Shown: piece after piece, positions 52,186 through 63,259 of the stretch
Numbering within the stretch: the first letter of the stretch is position 1
Layout of the letters: each line of letters starts with the position of its first letter
From: Diploptera punctata
Lineage: Eukaryota; Arthropoda; Insecta; Blattodea; Blaberidae
DNA: 64,000 nt
Direction of reading: 5' to 3'
Assembly: GCA_030220185.1 (NCBI GenBank)
Contig: JASPKZ010009732.1
Coordinates: 1 to 64,000, forward strand
The notes under the pieces: model-generated
Seen by the model: the letters and a program-made list of their open reading frames with translations, nothing else
What the model was told of the DNA's origin: nothing
Database searches by the model: none
Position numbers and translations under genes: made by a program

Positions 52186-52190
<5 letters not shown>
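51885..52190 (+). repeat. SINE-5: different tRNA head, related tail
   Basis: The head has ggttccgggttagattcccg (box B) preceded by an A-box-like catgggctagtattc. Downstream aggttaaggactctcctg and a gacgacctggtggccttgga end with poly-A correspond to the SINE-1B tail. Confidence 0.6.

Positions 52191-52218
<28 letters not shown>
52186..52218. repeat. (TA)n microsatellite
   Basis: About 15 TA units directly after the poly-A end of SINE-5. Confidence 0.9.
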
Positions 52219-52220
<2 letters not shown>

Positions 52221-52284
52221 ATAATTTGGTTGAGGGTACCTATGTAAATAACAAAAAGATCCATCAAATAAATTATATATATAG

Positions 52285-52545
52285 GTCTTCTCGTAGACTG
52301 CGGTGGATAGGATATGCGGCACGAATGTGGAATGAAAGACGTGCATGGAAGCTTCTTATAGGAAAACCAGAGGGAAAACGCCCATTTGGTAGACCAAAAA
52401 TGAGGTGGGAGAATAACATTAAGCAAGATTTGAAGGAATTAGATTATACAGGGGATGATTGGAAAAAATTAGCTCAGGATAGGGATGTATGGAGAGCTTA
52501 TGTCCGCGCAGTCATGAACCTACGGGTTTGATAGTGCCAGTGAGT
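52285..52545 (+). pseudogene. LINE-A tail, longest intact frame
   Basis: A 104-codon frame (52217-52531) reads RLRWIGYAARMWNERRAW, GRPKMRWENNIKQDLKELD and AQDRDVWRAYVRAVMNLRV, then the 3' tail cagtgagttagttgag. Its first 20 codons come from flanking sequence. Confidence 0.75.
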
Positions 52546-52549
52546 TAGT

Positions 52550-53150
52550 TGAGTTTATATTGACCTATGTATACTTTTTTCTCAATACTGCAAAACTACA
52601 CCCATTTGCTTTTAACATCCTTATTTGAGAATAAAGTTCTTAGGTTCCATAGTGTGCTTGATTGGTTGTTTCTCACTATTGTAAATGATTCGCGAGACAG
52701 AACCAAATTGTTCTGTTTTCTTATTGTAGCCAGAAGCGCTTTGAGATGTAATGTGACCCATTTAGATTGCGTTGGTTTTGTTATTTCCAGACAACTTTAC
52801 AATTCGTAACACTAATTCGAATTACCAATTTTAGATAAAGATAAAATCCCGATTTTTTTACGATATTCTATTGCAATATATGAGAGGCTCAGAGCAAGTG
52901 TGGACTAAGTCCATATTTTACTCTTGAGAAAATCTGATAGGAAGTTAAAGTAATACATTTACTTACAGATGAAGAATTAAACATTAACTTTTTACTGTGA
53001 AAAAAAAGAGCAAATAAAATACTTGGCTCACCATTTTTCTGAATAATTATTGATATTTTAAACGTAAATCACATATAACAAGGATTTTCAATTTTTAGAG
53101 TTGGTCCACTTTTGCTCTGAACTCCTTATATTTGAGTATATTCGTGAGCT
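52550..53150. other. no recognisable feature
   Basis: An 80-codon plus frame (52567-52809) has no motif. A short inverted match (tctgagcaagtgtgg; ccacttttgctctga) spans 52893-53118 and may mark a degraded TIR element. Confidence 0.35.
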
Positions 53151-53154
53151 ATAA

Positions 53155-54060
53155 TGTATTTATCGCCCTAGGATTACGTACCTTGCCTCTAGACCTGAAG
53201 ACCTCGGCTTAAACTCGGTCGTGATCAATACATTTTTAGGACTATTTAACTTATATCGCAAATGGTAGTCAATGACCAATCACGTTTAAATTAATTCTGT
53301 TTTTCACCAATGACAGTCGTGTTTCACCTAGCTCTTTATCGATTTCTCTTTATCAGCTCCTGCTTTTGTGATAAAGAAAGCTCCTCCTTTTTTAATATTC
53401 TGAACAGGCTAGGCCATTATTTTTCTCCAACAAATACATTGAATATAGCAAATAATGAATAGATTCAGTGAGATTTACTGAGTTGTTTATTCAAAATATA
53501 AATGATTAACCTATAATGTTGATTATAATAGTTTGATGTGTTTAATTATTTCTCCACTAGAGTGCACTATTACAATATTGCGATCCTATTTGGCAATAAA
53601 CAATATGATCGAGTTGCAGTGAATATACATAACCCCACATTTCTAATTTGTTTTCAAACATCGCCGTTTATATTAACTTTATAAATATTTTAAAACACCG
53701 ATAACTATATTCAAATAATTATTTTTCAGTAAAGAGCTTAATTTTATTCGTTAAATAGTCCTAAAAAATGCCACTCTTGATTTCCAAATTCTCTAGATAA
53801 ATTGGAAATCACTCGTGGCATTACTTATGATGACTTTAAGCCGTGGCTCCCTGCTCTGAAGATTTTCTCGGGCTTGTAAATTAATTTCAAGCCTAAATTA
53901 ATACCTCTGAACAAATTTTAACTAGCCTTCCCCATCCAACTAATACCTTAATTGGCTACTAGATATCTCTTCGAGGCGATGTGCTGATCATATGCCACTC
54001 GCTGACATCTGTAGGAAATAGCGAAATTAAATTAGCCTCCGTTAAGTAACTTCCTTGCCC
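53155..54060 (+). repeat. SINE-2 copy split by family D
   Basis: SINE-2 head at 53165-53245 (cttgcctctagacctgaag) and body/tail from 53833 (gactttaagccgtggc) to 54060. Family D occupies 53248-53832. Confidence 0.75.
53248..53832 (-). repeat. family D copy
   Basis: Full-length minus-strand copy from actatttaac to cattacttatgatg. The terminal palindrome is shortened: the middle hairpin present at 33775-33815 is missing. Confidence 0.8.
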
Positions 54061-54329
54061 CATGGTGAGGTATATAGGTATAGAGATATAGAGACAGGTA
54101 TATCATTTATAGCATATGATTCAGAAATTGGCTACATCTAAATCAACCATGTTTTCGTAATTCGTAATAAAAAAGTGATCTCACTATAGGCCTTAATTGG
54201 AAGCCCTTAGGTTCGCGGCAGATTAAAGCTCCCACCTTTATAGACAGCAGACCTAGGCATTATGTTTCAGTCCATCGGGTTGTCAGTCTTGCCTAATGGC
54301 CAAAATGTGACCAATAGTGTAAAAGTTCA

Positions 54330-54785
54330 CTAACTAACTAACTCACTGGCACTATTGGACCCGAAGGTTCATGGCTACGCGTATATAAGCTCTCCATACA
54401 TCCCTATCCTGGACTAATGTTTCCAATCATCCTCTGTATAATCTACTTCCCTCAAATCATGGTTAATGTTATTCTCTCACCTCATTCTTGGTCTGCCAAC
54501 TGGGCGTTTTCCCTCTTGTTTTCCTAGAAGAAACTTCCATGCCCCTCTTTCATTCCCCCTTCGTGCCACAAGTCATGCACATCGCATTTTACAAGACTTA
54601 ACTGTTTTTATTATATTTGGTTTTCTATATATACATATAATGTAGCTCATGTAGTCTTTTCCATTCGCCTGTCTGTTCATCTGTCTTTGGTTGAAAAATA
54701 CCGTATTCCTTAGAACTTTATTCTTAAATACTTGTAATCTTTTCTCCTCCCTTAAAGTAAGAGTCCTTGTATTGCAAGGAGTTCA
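54330..54785 (-). pseudogene. LINE-A ORF2 C-terminal region
   Basis: Nucleotide-level copy from the 3' tail (ggcactattggacccgaagg) to the TLREE-coding region (ccttaaagtaagagtcctt). Frames are broken. Confidence 0.7.
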
Positions 54786-55056
54786 TGGAAGCGAAAAAAT
54801 AAATAGCAGCAAATTTTTATTTTTTTAGCAACGAAACTCTATGTATATGACATTCGGATAGAATATGAAAAAAAATCGACTATTGGGATTAGATATTCAT
54901 CTGAAAGGTGACATTTAAGAAAATAACTTTTTATGGCCGCCATATTTGTTTTCTCGAAACGATTTAATTAACAAATACATACCGGTTTATATTAATAAAA
55001 TTCCGCTGAGGTGAATAGTGATAAATTATAATATTAAAATAAATATAGGCCCCTAT

Positions 55057-55240
55057 ACATTGGCAGATGCCATAGGCCTCAACTAGGTAACATTTTTTAA
55101 AACTGTAGGCCTTTCATAAACATGCTTCCATCTTCAGCTGAATAGTATAGCAGCCAGCCTTGTGCTGAAGATGGGAGTCGGATTCTGAAAGGCCTACAGT
55201 TTAAAAAAAATAACCTAATTGAGGACGACGACACCTGCCA
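55057..55240. repeat. palindromic element with hammerhead-like centre
   Basis: Arms mirror each other (actgtaggcctttcat; atgaaaggcctacagt type) around about 55148. Both arms have CTGAAGA (55165-55171 plus; 55131-55137 minus) and GAAAGGCCTA, in which AGGCCT pairs with itself as a loopless stem III. Confidence 0.7.
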
Positions 55241-55269
55241 ATATATTTATTTATTTTAATTGTTTTAAT

Positions 55270-55760
55270 TTATAAATAAATATATAAAAACCCCGCCAAA
55301 GCCTGTCCCAAGGCAGGTTAGAGAAGGGTGAGGGGAGGAGTAACAATCTCCTTAAAAAACAGGGTTCAGTACGCCCGGCTGATAGTACCTTGTGAGGGCC
55401 CCTTATCTAGGGTACAGATACTGTTACCTTGCAGATCGTCATTTTTTTTGATAAAGGCTGGAGAAAGAAAACCTTGACCAAAAATCACCTGTTTCATCCA
55501 GGTTGGGGGTTGATGCATCAGGCCAGCTCTCCTGTTTGTCACAAAAAACATAACAATGCTAAAAAGCCTATGGATTTTAAGGCGGACGCAAATAAACCAA
55601 GACTGCGAAGAAGGAAAGGAAGATCTCGAAACTCGTGGATGCAAAATATAAGAACTGGAATGAGAACAAGAGTATATGGAGTGGATGGATAGAGACGAGT
55701 GGAGAAGAAAAATAAACATTTAGGCACAGAAATATATGTAAACATTAAAGTTCTGTATAT
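55270..55760 (+). pseudogene. family L segment and LINE-K tail
   Basis: 55290-55420 (ggttagagaagggtgagggg; cccggctgatagtacc) matches the mirror of 59650-59770. The plus frame 55429-55692 reads NKPRLRRRKGRSRNSWMQNI, a basic LINE tail, and LGTEIYVNI follows in another frame. Likely one internally deleted LINE. Confidence 0.55.
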
Positions 55761-56139
55761 AAATAACAAAAAATAAATATATATATTCTGCAAACCTGAA
55801 AAATCAGATCATAAATAATACTTTTTTGAAAAATGACAATAGTTTAGGCAGTTCCTGCATGGCAGACTTGTTTCTTTCCCCCTTTGGGCTCCTAGTGTGG
55901 AACCTGAAAACGTTGGGAACTGGTCTAAACAATTTGTGACGTTGATGTTAGCCCGATGGGAGGAGGATTTAAGTGGATTTTGTTTTAATCCACTTTACAG
56001 ACTAACTAGACGCAAGGAAGCGTCTGACGATATACAACACAGACTCTACTCGTCGCCTAGCAACTGTTTTTTCTCAAACTTAATGTGCAGTGCTCTTGTA
56101 TACATTTATTGCATTTATACTAAAGTGAATCATCTCAGA

Positions 56140-56210
56140 TAACTAATTAACTCGCTGACACTATCGAACATGTCGATTTATGGCCGCGCGGGTATCAATT
56201 CTCCAACATT
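56140..56210 (-). pseudogene. LINE-A 3' scrap
   Basis: tgacactatcgaacatgtc and atggccgcgcgggtatcaa match the last 60 bp of LINE-A. Confidence 0.55.
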
Positions 56211-56212
56211 CC

Positions 56213-56900
56213 TATTACACTGAGCAACAAAAAATAAACTTTTTTTTTGTCTCAGAAATATATGTGATTCTGGTAGTATTTTTTTTCTCCTGAATTCAAA
56301 TATGATATCGGGTTTCTCCATCCCGTAAGGTTTCCGAGAGACAGGAATTTATAATTTCAAACACTTTAATAATTTTCTACATTCCTAACTACACGATATT
56401 CGAACATTCGGACTCATCTAGAAAGTAAGAAATGACGATTTTATGCTATATTTTGCCTGTGTAGCATCCCTCTTGAAGGTCCAACAATAATCGGCCAGCA
56501 TATTAGGATTCCATTTGCCTTGATTTCTCTTTTCCATAGCTGAAATGATTTGAGTTAGCTCATTTGGTTTTATTTTACAAGGACAAATGGACGAAAAAAC
56601 GTTTATTACAAACATAAATTATTTACTTATTACTTACTTACTCACTGGCACTATCGAACCCGTAGGTTCATGGCCGCACGGACATAAGCTCTCCATATAT
56701 CCCTCTCCTGAGCTAATGCTTTCCAATCATTTCCTGTACAATCTACTTCCCTAAAAAAATTAAATCGATTAACTGAAATTGAAATAAAAAAACTGTGAGT
56801 GATGGAGAAAATCCAAATACATATTTGAAAATATGATAAAAAAAGCTGCATTAAGTACAACTATTGGTATTCATGAGACAAAATCATGTTGACCAGTGTT
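56213..56900 (-). mobile_element. PIF/Harbinger copy without ends
   Basis: Mirror of 30215-30790. The minus frame 56418-56615 reads NELTQIISAMEKRNQGKWNP and NMLADYCWTFKRDATQAKY, intact where the first copy has a frameshift. Neither terminal repeat is present. A LINE-A fragment (56632-56757) is inserted. Confidence 0.65.
56632..56757 (-). pseudogene. LINE-A fragment inside Harbinger copy
   Basis: A 126-bp 3' fragment with DVWRAYVRAAMNLRVR-type coding (QERDIWRAYVRAAMNLRVR) and an acttacttact tail. Confidence 0.75.
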
Positions 56901-56904
56901 ATTA

Positions 56905-58740
56905 GCTAATGTTTTCCAATCATCCCCTGTATAATATCTATCTATAATGGCATAACTCATTGTTGAGCCATAGCTTCTCCTTTGTAAGGAGTTACTAGAC
57001 CAGCTTAACTTTTTAGTCACCTTATTTGCTTGTAAACTTCCCTCAAATTATGGTTAATGTTATTCTTCCATCTCATGCTTTGCCTATTTACTGGGCGATT
57101 TCCCCTCGGGTTTTCCTACAAGCATTTTCCATGCCCCTCTCTCTTTCCTCATTCGTGTTACAGGTCCTGTCCTAGTAGTCTACGAGACTTAACTCTTCAT
57201 AATATATCTGGTTCTTGCTAATAATGTAGCTAACTGTTGTGGAAGTCTTCTCCATTCTCCTGTCTGTTCATTGCTCTTTGCTTCAAATTTTTTCCCAAGA
57301 CTTCATTCTCAAATACTTGTAACCTTTTTTACTCCCTTAAAGTAAGAATCTATGTTTCACATCCTTATAATGTAACTGGAAGAATAATAGTTTAATATAG
57401 AGTAAGCTCGGATGAATCGGGACAAAAATAAGAAAATCTGTAATATCGGTTTCATTATCAGTAAGACACATGTTTTATATTTCATGATTTAATATAAACA
57501 TTTCATCAATATTTTGTACCCGTTATAGTATCATACATCGAATGCACGAGGAATTACCGACATTTATATTCCAGTAACTTCATCCTAATTTGTTAGGGTG
57601 AATAGGGATATTCTTTTGAGTGAATCGGGACAGTTTAAAATGACTTATTTAGGTAAAATATTTATTTGTCAGACATTTTAAACATAATTTTACAACATAA
57701 TGTTCTATATAAACTATCATAGAATCAGATTTATTTCTTTATATAGGCGTACAAACTTTTTTTTCCCCTCCAGTTCCAACAACCTTTCATGATACCATTC
57801 ACGTCATTTGCCGCTATATTTTATAAACTAAAACCACACATAGTATTATTATTTTCCGGCTCTCCAGTATCATCATCATGCTTATTGCATTTTTCTCCGC
57901 GAAGCAAAAAGCTGTCTTTCTTATATTGTTGAAATCAACTGTAATCATATCCGCGTGCAGAAAATGAAAGGATTCTTTGTAGGCTACCAACTACTTTTTT
58001 CAGCGGATCGTCACTCCCACTGTTACTGTGACAGTGAAGACACGAACGAGGTACCCCAAATAACTCTGCCGGATGATACAAGTTTCTTCCCTGACGGAAT
58101 GCGTTATAGCTCTACGCAAATCAACTTCTGTCCAACTCTGATTATAATTACCCATATGCAATGCAATAGTTGCAAATAAATTAGCAAAATTCACTGTCCC
58201 TATTCAGCCGATAATTTGTGTCCCTTTGCACCCAAAATACAATGTTTTAATTTTCATAGGTCGGCAACTTTTAAACAATTGCCGACAAATATGGGAAATA
58301 TCCTAATCTGTTCGTGGATAAATACTTTATAATTAAGCAAAAATTAATTCGTAATTGAACCATTAGTTAATAAGAGACACGTGTAACAACAAACGAAAAC
58401 ATTGAATGTACGAAGCTATTATTCCACTTACCGGAACACCAATTCTTTGTTGTAAAATCTTGACATTACCACACGAGAAACAAAATCTCATACAATTTGG
58501 TTTAATGCATGAAGTACAGAGATTAGTCTACAGATACCAGCACTTTCGCTGGGAGTCTGATTTCACTGCAAGAGAATAACATTTAAAAGTGTCCCTATTC
58601 ACCTTGTGTCCTTATTCAGCAGAGTTTACCCTATTTCCAGTTTAACGTTTTTTGAGAGAAGTTGAGACAAGAGTCCCTGTAATACATAGTACCAATTCAT
58701 TTCCATAATTGAGTCTATGTCTTCGTACCATTAGCAGTTG
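56905..58740 (-). pseudogene. LINE-A copy split by a pogo-like element
   Basis: LINE-A at 56905-57399 and 58634-58740. A SINE-2-tail-like scrap (56935-57034) also lies within. Frames are broken throughout. Confidence 0.65.
57400..58631 (-). mobile_element. pogo/Tigger-like element with psq-type HTH
   Basis: TA (57398-57399 and 58632-58633) flanks inverted ends gagtaagctcggatgaatcg and a right-end mirror gggtaaactctgctgaataa. The minus frame 58000-58194 contains MGNYNQSWTEVDLRRAI, resembling the start of CENP-B/pipsqueak helix-turn-helix domains of pogo-like transposases, then loses the pattern. No DDE domain. Motif tgaatMgggaca recurs at both ends. Confidence 0.6.
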
Positions 58741-59165
58741 GATTTCACCTGAAACGAAAATTTAAAATTCTCTCTTGCGCTCGCAATTTTTAATTTTTCA
58801 GCGACGAAACTTGATATCAGTATGAAAGAGTTTTGTAACCTATAACAAGATTAATTTCTATATAAATACAGCGTATTCCCCACATACGTCGCAAAGGCGT
58901 GTTGTCAGCTCTTCGGTCCTGGGTACGCGTGCCACGAGCTGAGTGACTCTGGCTAGACTATGGTTTTCTGTAACAGCTGCGAATACAGTGGGTAAATGTC
59001 TTTATATACTTTTATTCAACTTGTAAATTGCATTCCTGATATTATCCCCTGGTAACTGAGCTAATTATTAGTTGACATGTGTTCCATTCCTCTCAGTACT
59101 AAAATTTTATGAAGATAATCCGTCACGCAAGATCTGCGTAAACTAGGCGAATCCATAAGCAAGTC
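58741..59165. other. no recognisable feature
   Basis: Weak similarity of 58760-58820 to 54790-54850 (caatttttaatttttcagcg against caaatttttatttttttagc). Otherwise unassigned. Confidence 0.35.
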
Positions 59166-59199
59166 CAATTTATGGTTCATGTTTACTCGTTTAAGGAAT

Positions 59200-59222
59200 A
59201 TATATATATATATATATATATA
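59200..59222. repeat. (TA)n microsatellite
   Basis: About 11 TA units. Confidence 0.9.
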
Positions 59223-59239
59223 ATTTTTATTTCAGGATT

Positions 59240-59470
59240 GTTCCTATTATATACTCAGGTATCCTCAACCAAAACGTACAATTTTTTTCTACCATACATC
59301 CCTGTATTGCGTGTCTGCTTCTGTCATATTTCTCTTCTTCATCTTGTCTTGAATTCCCTTTATGTACGTTGGTTTTGGTCTACCACGTTTCCCTTTTCCA
59401 GGATGTTTCATATCCGAGGCTATATATTTTAGTTTCTTTAGCATTAATTTTTTTTACAATATATGCGATG
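59240..59470 (-). pseudogene. LINE tail fragment
   Basis: The minus strand reads GKGKRGRPKPTYIKGIQDKM and KKRNMTEADTQYRDVW, ending in a stop: a GRPKPTYI-type LINE C-terminus different from LINE-A. Confidence 0.65.
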
Positions 59471-59774
59471 GTCCATAACATCAACCCCCTACCTGGAGGA
59501 CCAGAGTCTTTTTCTGGTGTTCACCATAAAATCAGTTGCTTTTCACTGTCAGATAAGGAGTTGATCCGCCCTTTATTGCCTCATCTGCCGTCTGCACCAT
59601 GCCGTAGGTCTTGTACTCTGCTGGATCAGCCGTTGGGTCTTCACACCGTAACCCTGGCTAGGGATCCTTATAATGTACTATCAGCCGGGTCATCTGAATT
59701 TAGGTTTTTTAACGAGGTGTTAACTCCTCCCCCTCCTCCTTTTTTATCCGGACTTGGGACCGGCAGTAGTGGAC

Positions 59775-59775
<1 letters not shown>
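59471..59775 (-). repeat. family L repeat segment
   Basis: Mirror of part of 55290-55510 (cccggctgatagtac; gttaacacctcg). It lies on the upstream side of the LINE tail, as in the 55.3-kb copy, so it probably belongs to the same LINE type. Confidence 0.5.

Positions 59776-59778
<3 letters not shown>

Positions 59779-59812
<34 letters not shown>
59779..59812. repeat. (TA)n microsatellite
   Basis: About 17 TA units. Confidence 0.95.
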
Positions 59813-59813
<1 letters not shown>

Positions 59814-59814
59814 C

Positions 59815-60735
59815 CAACCTTTAAATTGACGAAACAGTACTAATACTATTAATTTAAAATATAAAATTATAAAAGGTCCGCCTCCTCAACTTAAAAATTA
59901 TTAATTATCTGTAGTGTTTTCGGGACTAGTAACGGGATATGGGTTTTTTATCTGTCATGAATTTTATTAATTTTGACTATTAATTTGTAACAACCACAAA
60001 GGTACAGAATCATAGGTTTAGCAACACACGGATATCATCACAAAATGTGCAAAATGCAAATTCCACCAACCGAGTGATTCGTGTGAATGCAAGATATGCG
60101 ACCAAAAGTGTGAGCGATAACCATTACAAACAATGCAGAATATGGACAGGATCACTGAACGAACTCATAAAAGACAAATCATAAACTTATAACTTAATGC
60201 TCTTTCGAGTGCCTCTTACCAATTTATTATTATTAATTTGTAACAACGATCCAGTGCGCTGCGAAGTGGAACCGATTACGGGACGACTTAGTAACTTATC
60301 CTATGCCGTTTGATGAGCTCGTCCGGTGTAGACATGGTTTTAAGAGAAATGCTGACAATATACCAAACATCTATTTCACTGCAAGCCAACAAGAAAAAAA
60401 AAAAAAAAAGAGACCAGCGCACATGAAAATCCCCAACACAGTGCTACGAAAAGTAATCAAAATGCCACGAACAATCCAGTTCATAAATAAAATATTCAAG
60501 ACACTGGAATCAACATTATAAATTAATGGTGTAAAGTGAATGACTGCAAACATTGTATAATAAATGACCATATTTACATATAGCTTTTGTAGACTAAATA
60601 AATAGTTACAGGGCAAAACGCAGGTTGCATAAACTTAGAGCAGGACATGGTAAACTATACTGACGACGGGCCAATAGCCAGAATGAGTCACGCTACTCTA
60701 GATGAACACATCACATATTTTAATTTGATGGGTCA
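59815..60735. other. unassigned; one 72-codon frame
   Basis: The plus frame 60303-60521 (MPFDELVRCRHGFKRNADNI) is lysine-rich through a poly-A tract. I do not recognise it. The surroundings are AT-rich. Confidence 0.3.
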
Positions 60736-60737
60736 TT

Positions 60738-61365
60738 ATCATAAGTAATTCCACACGAGTGATTTCAAAATTATCGATAAATTCACGACTCACGAAATGA
60801 GGAGTGAATTTATCTAGAGAATTTGGAAATCAAGAGTGGCATTTGTTAGGACTATTTAACGAATAAAATTAAGCTGTTTACTCACAAATCATTGTTTAAA
60901 CTATAGTTATTTTAAAATATTTAAGTATTTAATGTAAACGGCGATGTTTGAAAACAAATCAGAAATGTGAGGTTATGTTCATTCACTGCTGCTTGATCAT
61001 ATTATTTATTGCCAAATAAATTGTAAGAGTGCACCCAAGTGGAGAAATAATTAAACACATCAAACTATATATAATAATCAACATTACGGGTTATTCATTT
61101 ATTTTTTTAGTAAAACACTCAGTAAAATCAAGGAATCTTTTCATTATTTGCTATATTCAATGTATTTGTTGGAGAAAAATAATGCTTTGACCTGTTCAGA
61201 ACATTAAAAAAGAGGAGCTTTCTTTATCACAAAAACAGGAGCTGATAAAGATAAATCGATAAAGAGCGAGGCGAAACACGGCTGTCATTGGTTGTAAAAC
61301 AACATTCAATGAAACGTGATTGGCCATTGACTAGCATTTGTGGGCATGAGTTAAATAGTCATAAG
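60738..61365 (+). repeat. family D copy, first of a dimer
   Basis: Starts with the palindrome (gataaattcacgactcac and mirror, 60755-60833), runs through gtaaacggcgatgtttgaaa and two ATTGG boxes, and ends gcatgagttaaatagtc, immediately followed by the start of the next copy. Confidence 0.85.
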
Positions 61366-62614
61366 TACTGTCACGAGTGATTTCCATATCACCCATAAAT
61401 TCATGATGCCACGAAGTGACGAGTGAATTTATCTAGAGGGTTTGAAAATCATGATGACATTTGTTAGGACTATTTCATCATCTAATCATCATCTTAAGGC
61501 ACGACAACTTCAAAAGTGAAAGTTTTGGCCTTCTCAACATTTCTCCTCCATGCCAATCTGCCTCTCGTCATATTCAAACTAGTCACTTTCATTTTCCGTA
61601 GATCGTTCGTTGTGTCATCCACCCATCTGATTTTCGGTCTTTCAATAGCTATGCCTCCCATAGGTTTCCATTTGTAGAGTTTTTTTGACCAGTCTCTGAT
61701 CATCCATTCTTATCAAATATCCAAGCCAACCAATTCTGAGAGATCTTATATGGTGTACTATATTCTGATTTTTGATTAATTTGTTTAGTTCATTATTTGT
61801 TTTGATTCTCCAACATTTATCAGTTCCTCTATTTGGTCCAAATGTTCTTCTTAAAAATTTTCAAAAAATAGTAATTTCTGTTTTATTGTTTCTTTTAAGA
61901 TCCAAGTTTCACAAGCATATGTAACTACTGGTCTAATGAGTGTTTTGTATAACCTTATTTTTGCAGTTTGTTATATTAATTTGCTTTTAAATAAGGTTCT
62001 ATTTGCAAATAGCTTTATTCCCATTTACCAATCTTCCTTGATTTCCTTAACAAATAAGATTAAGCTGTTTACTTAAAAATCATTATTTAAATATAGTTAA
62101 CGGTATTTTAAAATATTTATACATTTAATGTAAACGGCGATGTTTGAAAACACATCAGAAATGTGTGGGTTATGTTTATTCACTGCAACTTGATCATATT
62201 ATTTATTGCCAAATAGGATCGCAATATTGTGAGAACACACCCTAGTGGAGAGAAAAAATGAAACACATTAAAATGTATATTACAATCAACATTATAGGTT
62301 ATTAATTTATTTTTTAGGAAACAACTCAGTAAAGTAATTATTTAAAAACACAATTATTCAACACACATTTATTAAATGTGTAGGTCGAAGGAATCTGTTC
62401 ATTATTTGCTATATTCAAAGTATTTGTTGGAGAGTCAGTCACTGCAAAATAATACTCTGACCTGTTCAGAATATTAAAAAAGGAGGAGCTTTCTTTATTT
62501 TGGTAAACAGAATTCGATAAATAGCGAGGAGAAACACGACTGTCATTGGTTGTAAAACAAAATTCATTGAAGCATTATTGGTCATTGACTCCCGTTTGGG
62601 GCATGAGTTTAATA
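61366..62614 (+). repeat. family D copy, second of a dimer, split by a LINE
   Basis: The start (61366-61475) and the remainder (62047-62614) are separated by a minus-strand LINE fragment. The break falls in the gactatttaacgaataa stretch. Confidence 0.8.
61477..62045 (-). pseudogene. LINE ORF2 C-terminal region inserted in family D
   Basis: Minus strand: TAKIRLYKTLIRPVVTYACE, then TWILKETIKQK, and the frame 61494-61703 with MIRDWSKKLYKWKPMGG, RPKIRWVDDTTNDLRKMKV and WRRNVEKAKTF. The 3' end has a gatgatgattagatga tail. It is 5'-truncated and from a family distinct from LINE-A. Confidence 0.75.
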
Positions 62615-62804
62615 ATGTTAAAAGATTCTGGGCTATGTGGCCGAGTCCACGACAAGGTAACATCACCTAGAAGCACTCGCCACTAAAGATGCCCTCCGCA
62701 GTTGAGGGAGAAACGTCTGGAAGAAATACCAGTTATAGACCACGGCCACATAGCCCAGAATCTTTTAACATTATGATTAGCGGCCGTGAAAGCCTGCTTT
62801 CCAT
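62615..62804. repeat. palindromic hammerhead element, 12-bp target duplication
   Basis: Identical direct repeats atgagtttaata at 62603-62614 and 62805-62816, inside the end of a family D copy. It is a shorter relative of 49278-49529: the left arm is partly deleted, the right arm is complete and ends cggccgtgaaagcctgc. Confidence 0.9.
62680..62720 (+). ncRNA. hammerhead motif with one core mutation
   Basis: Plus strand: stem I CCA (62680-62682), CTAAAGA (62683-62689, core G changed to A), stem II CCCTC/GAGGG, GAAACGTC (62710-62717), TGG. An outer CCAG lies at 62729. The G-to-A change is expected to abolish cleavage. Confidence 0.55.
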
Positions 62805-62829
62805 ATGAGTTTAATAGTCAGGTAAATTG

Positions 62830-63095
62830 CTCCAAAACGGTATACACAGAATTTCATTGCGAAAACTCGAATATTGTGGTTTTTAAATTTTCACTTCAGA
62901 TGAACTCCTACTCCTAAGATCCAATGTTGCTGATTAACAAACTGGAACCTACTTTATACAATTGATCACTATTTGTCGAGTTTGGTACCGAAAAAAAGTT
63001 ACTGCAACTAGAGCGTTAAAACAACACAAACACATCTTTATACATGTAACAATTAAGTTGCTTCTTGTAAAACTCAAAATGTAGTCGGTCGATTG
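62830..63095. other. no recognisable feature
   Basis: No frame or repeat match. Confidence 0.35.
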
Positions 63096-63109
63096 ACTTA
63101 AAATTTTGA

Positions 63110-63255
63110 CACAACGTTGCACTCGAATACGCATGTGTTCGAGTTCAAACGACTTCAATTTCCATATGCCTTGCGTTCGCTATGATTGTCAATAAAGCGC
63201 AAGGGCAATCCTTGCAAATGTGTGGATTGAATTTTAGAAAATACATCACGTAAGT
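63110..63255 (+). pseudogene. Pif1-like helicase fragment, Helitron-type
   Basis: The plus strand reads RLQFPYA and, after a one-base frameshift, AFAMIVNKAQGQSLQMCGLN followed by FRKYIT and a stop. This is the QFP-R-AFAMTINKAQGQS block (a late helicase motif) of Pif1-type helicases encoded by Helitrons. A Helitron is the likely source, but no terminal hairpin or TC/CTRR end is located. Confidence 0.65.
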
Positions 63256-63259
63256 TCGT

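Noticed and set aside
59369..59824. 151-codon frame, the longest in the window
   Set aside because: It lies antisense to a recognisable LINE tail and a family L repeat and ends in a TA microsatellite; no domain seen.
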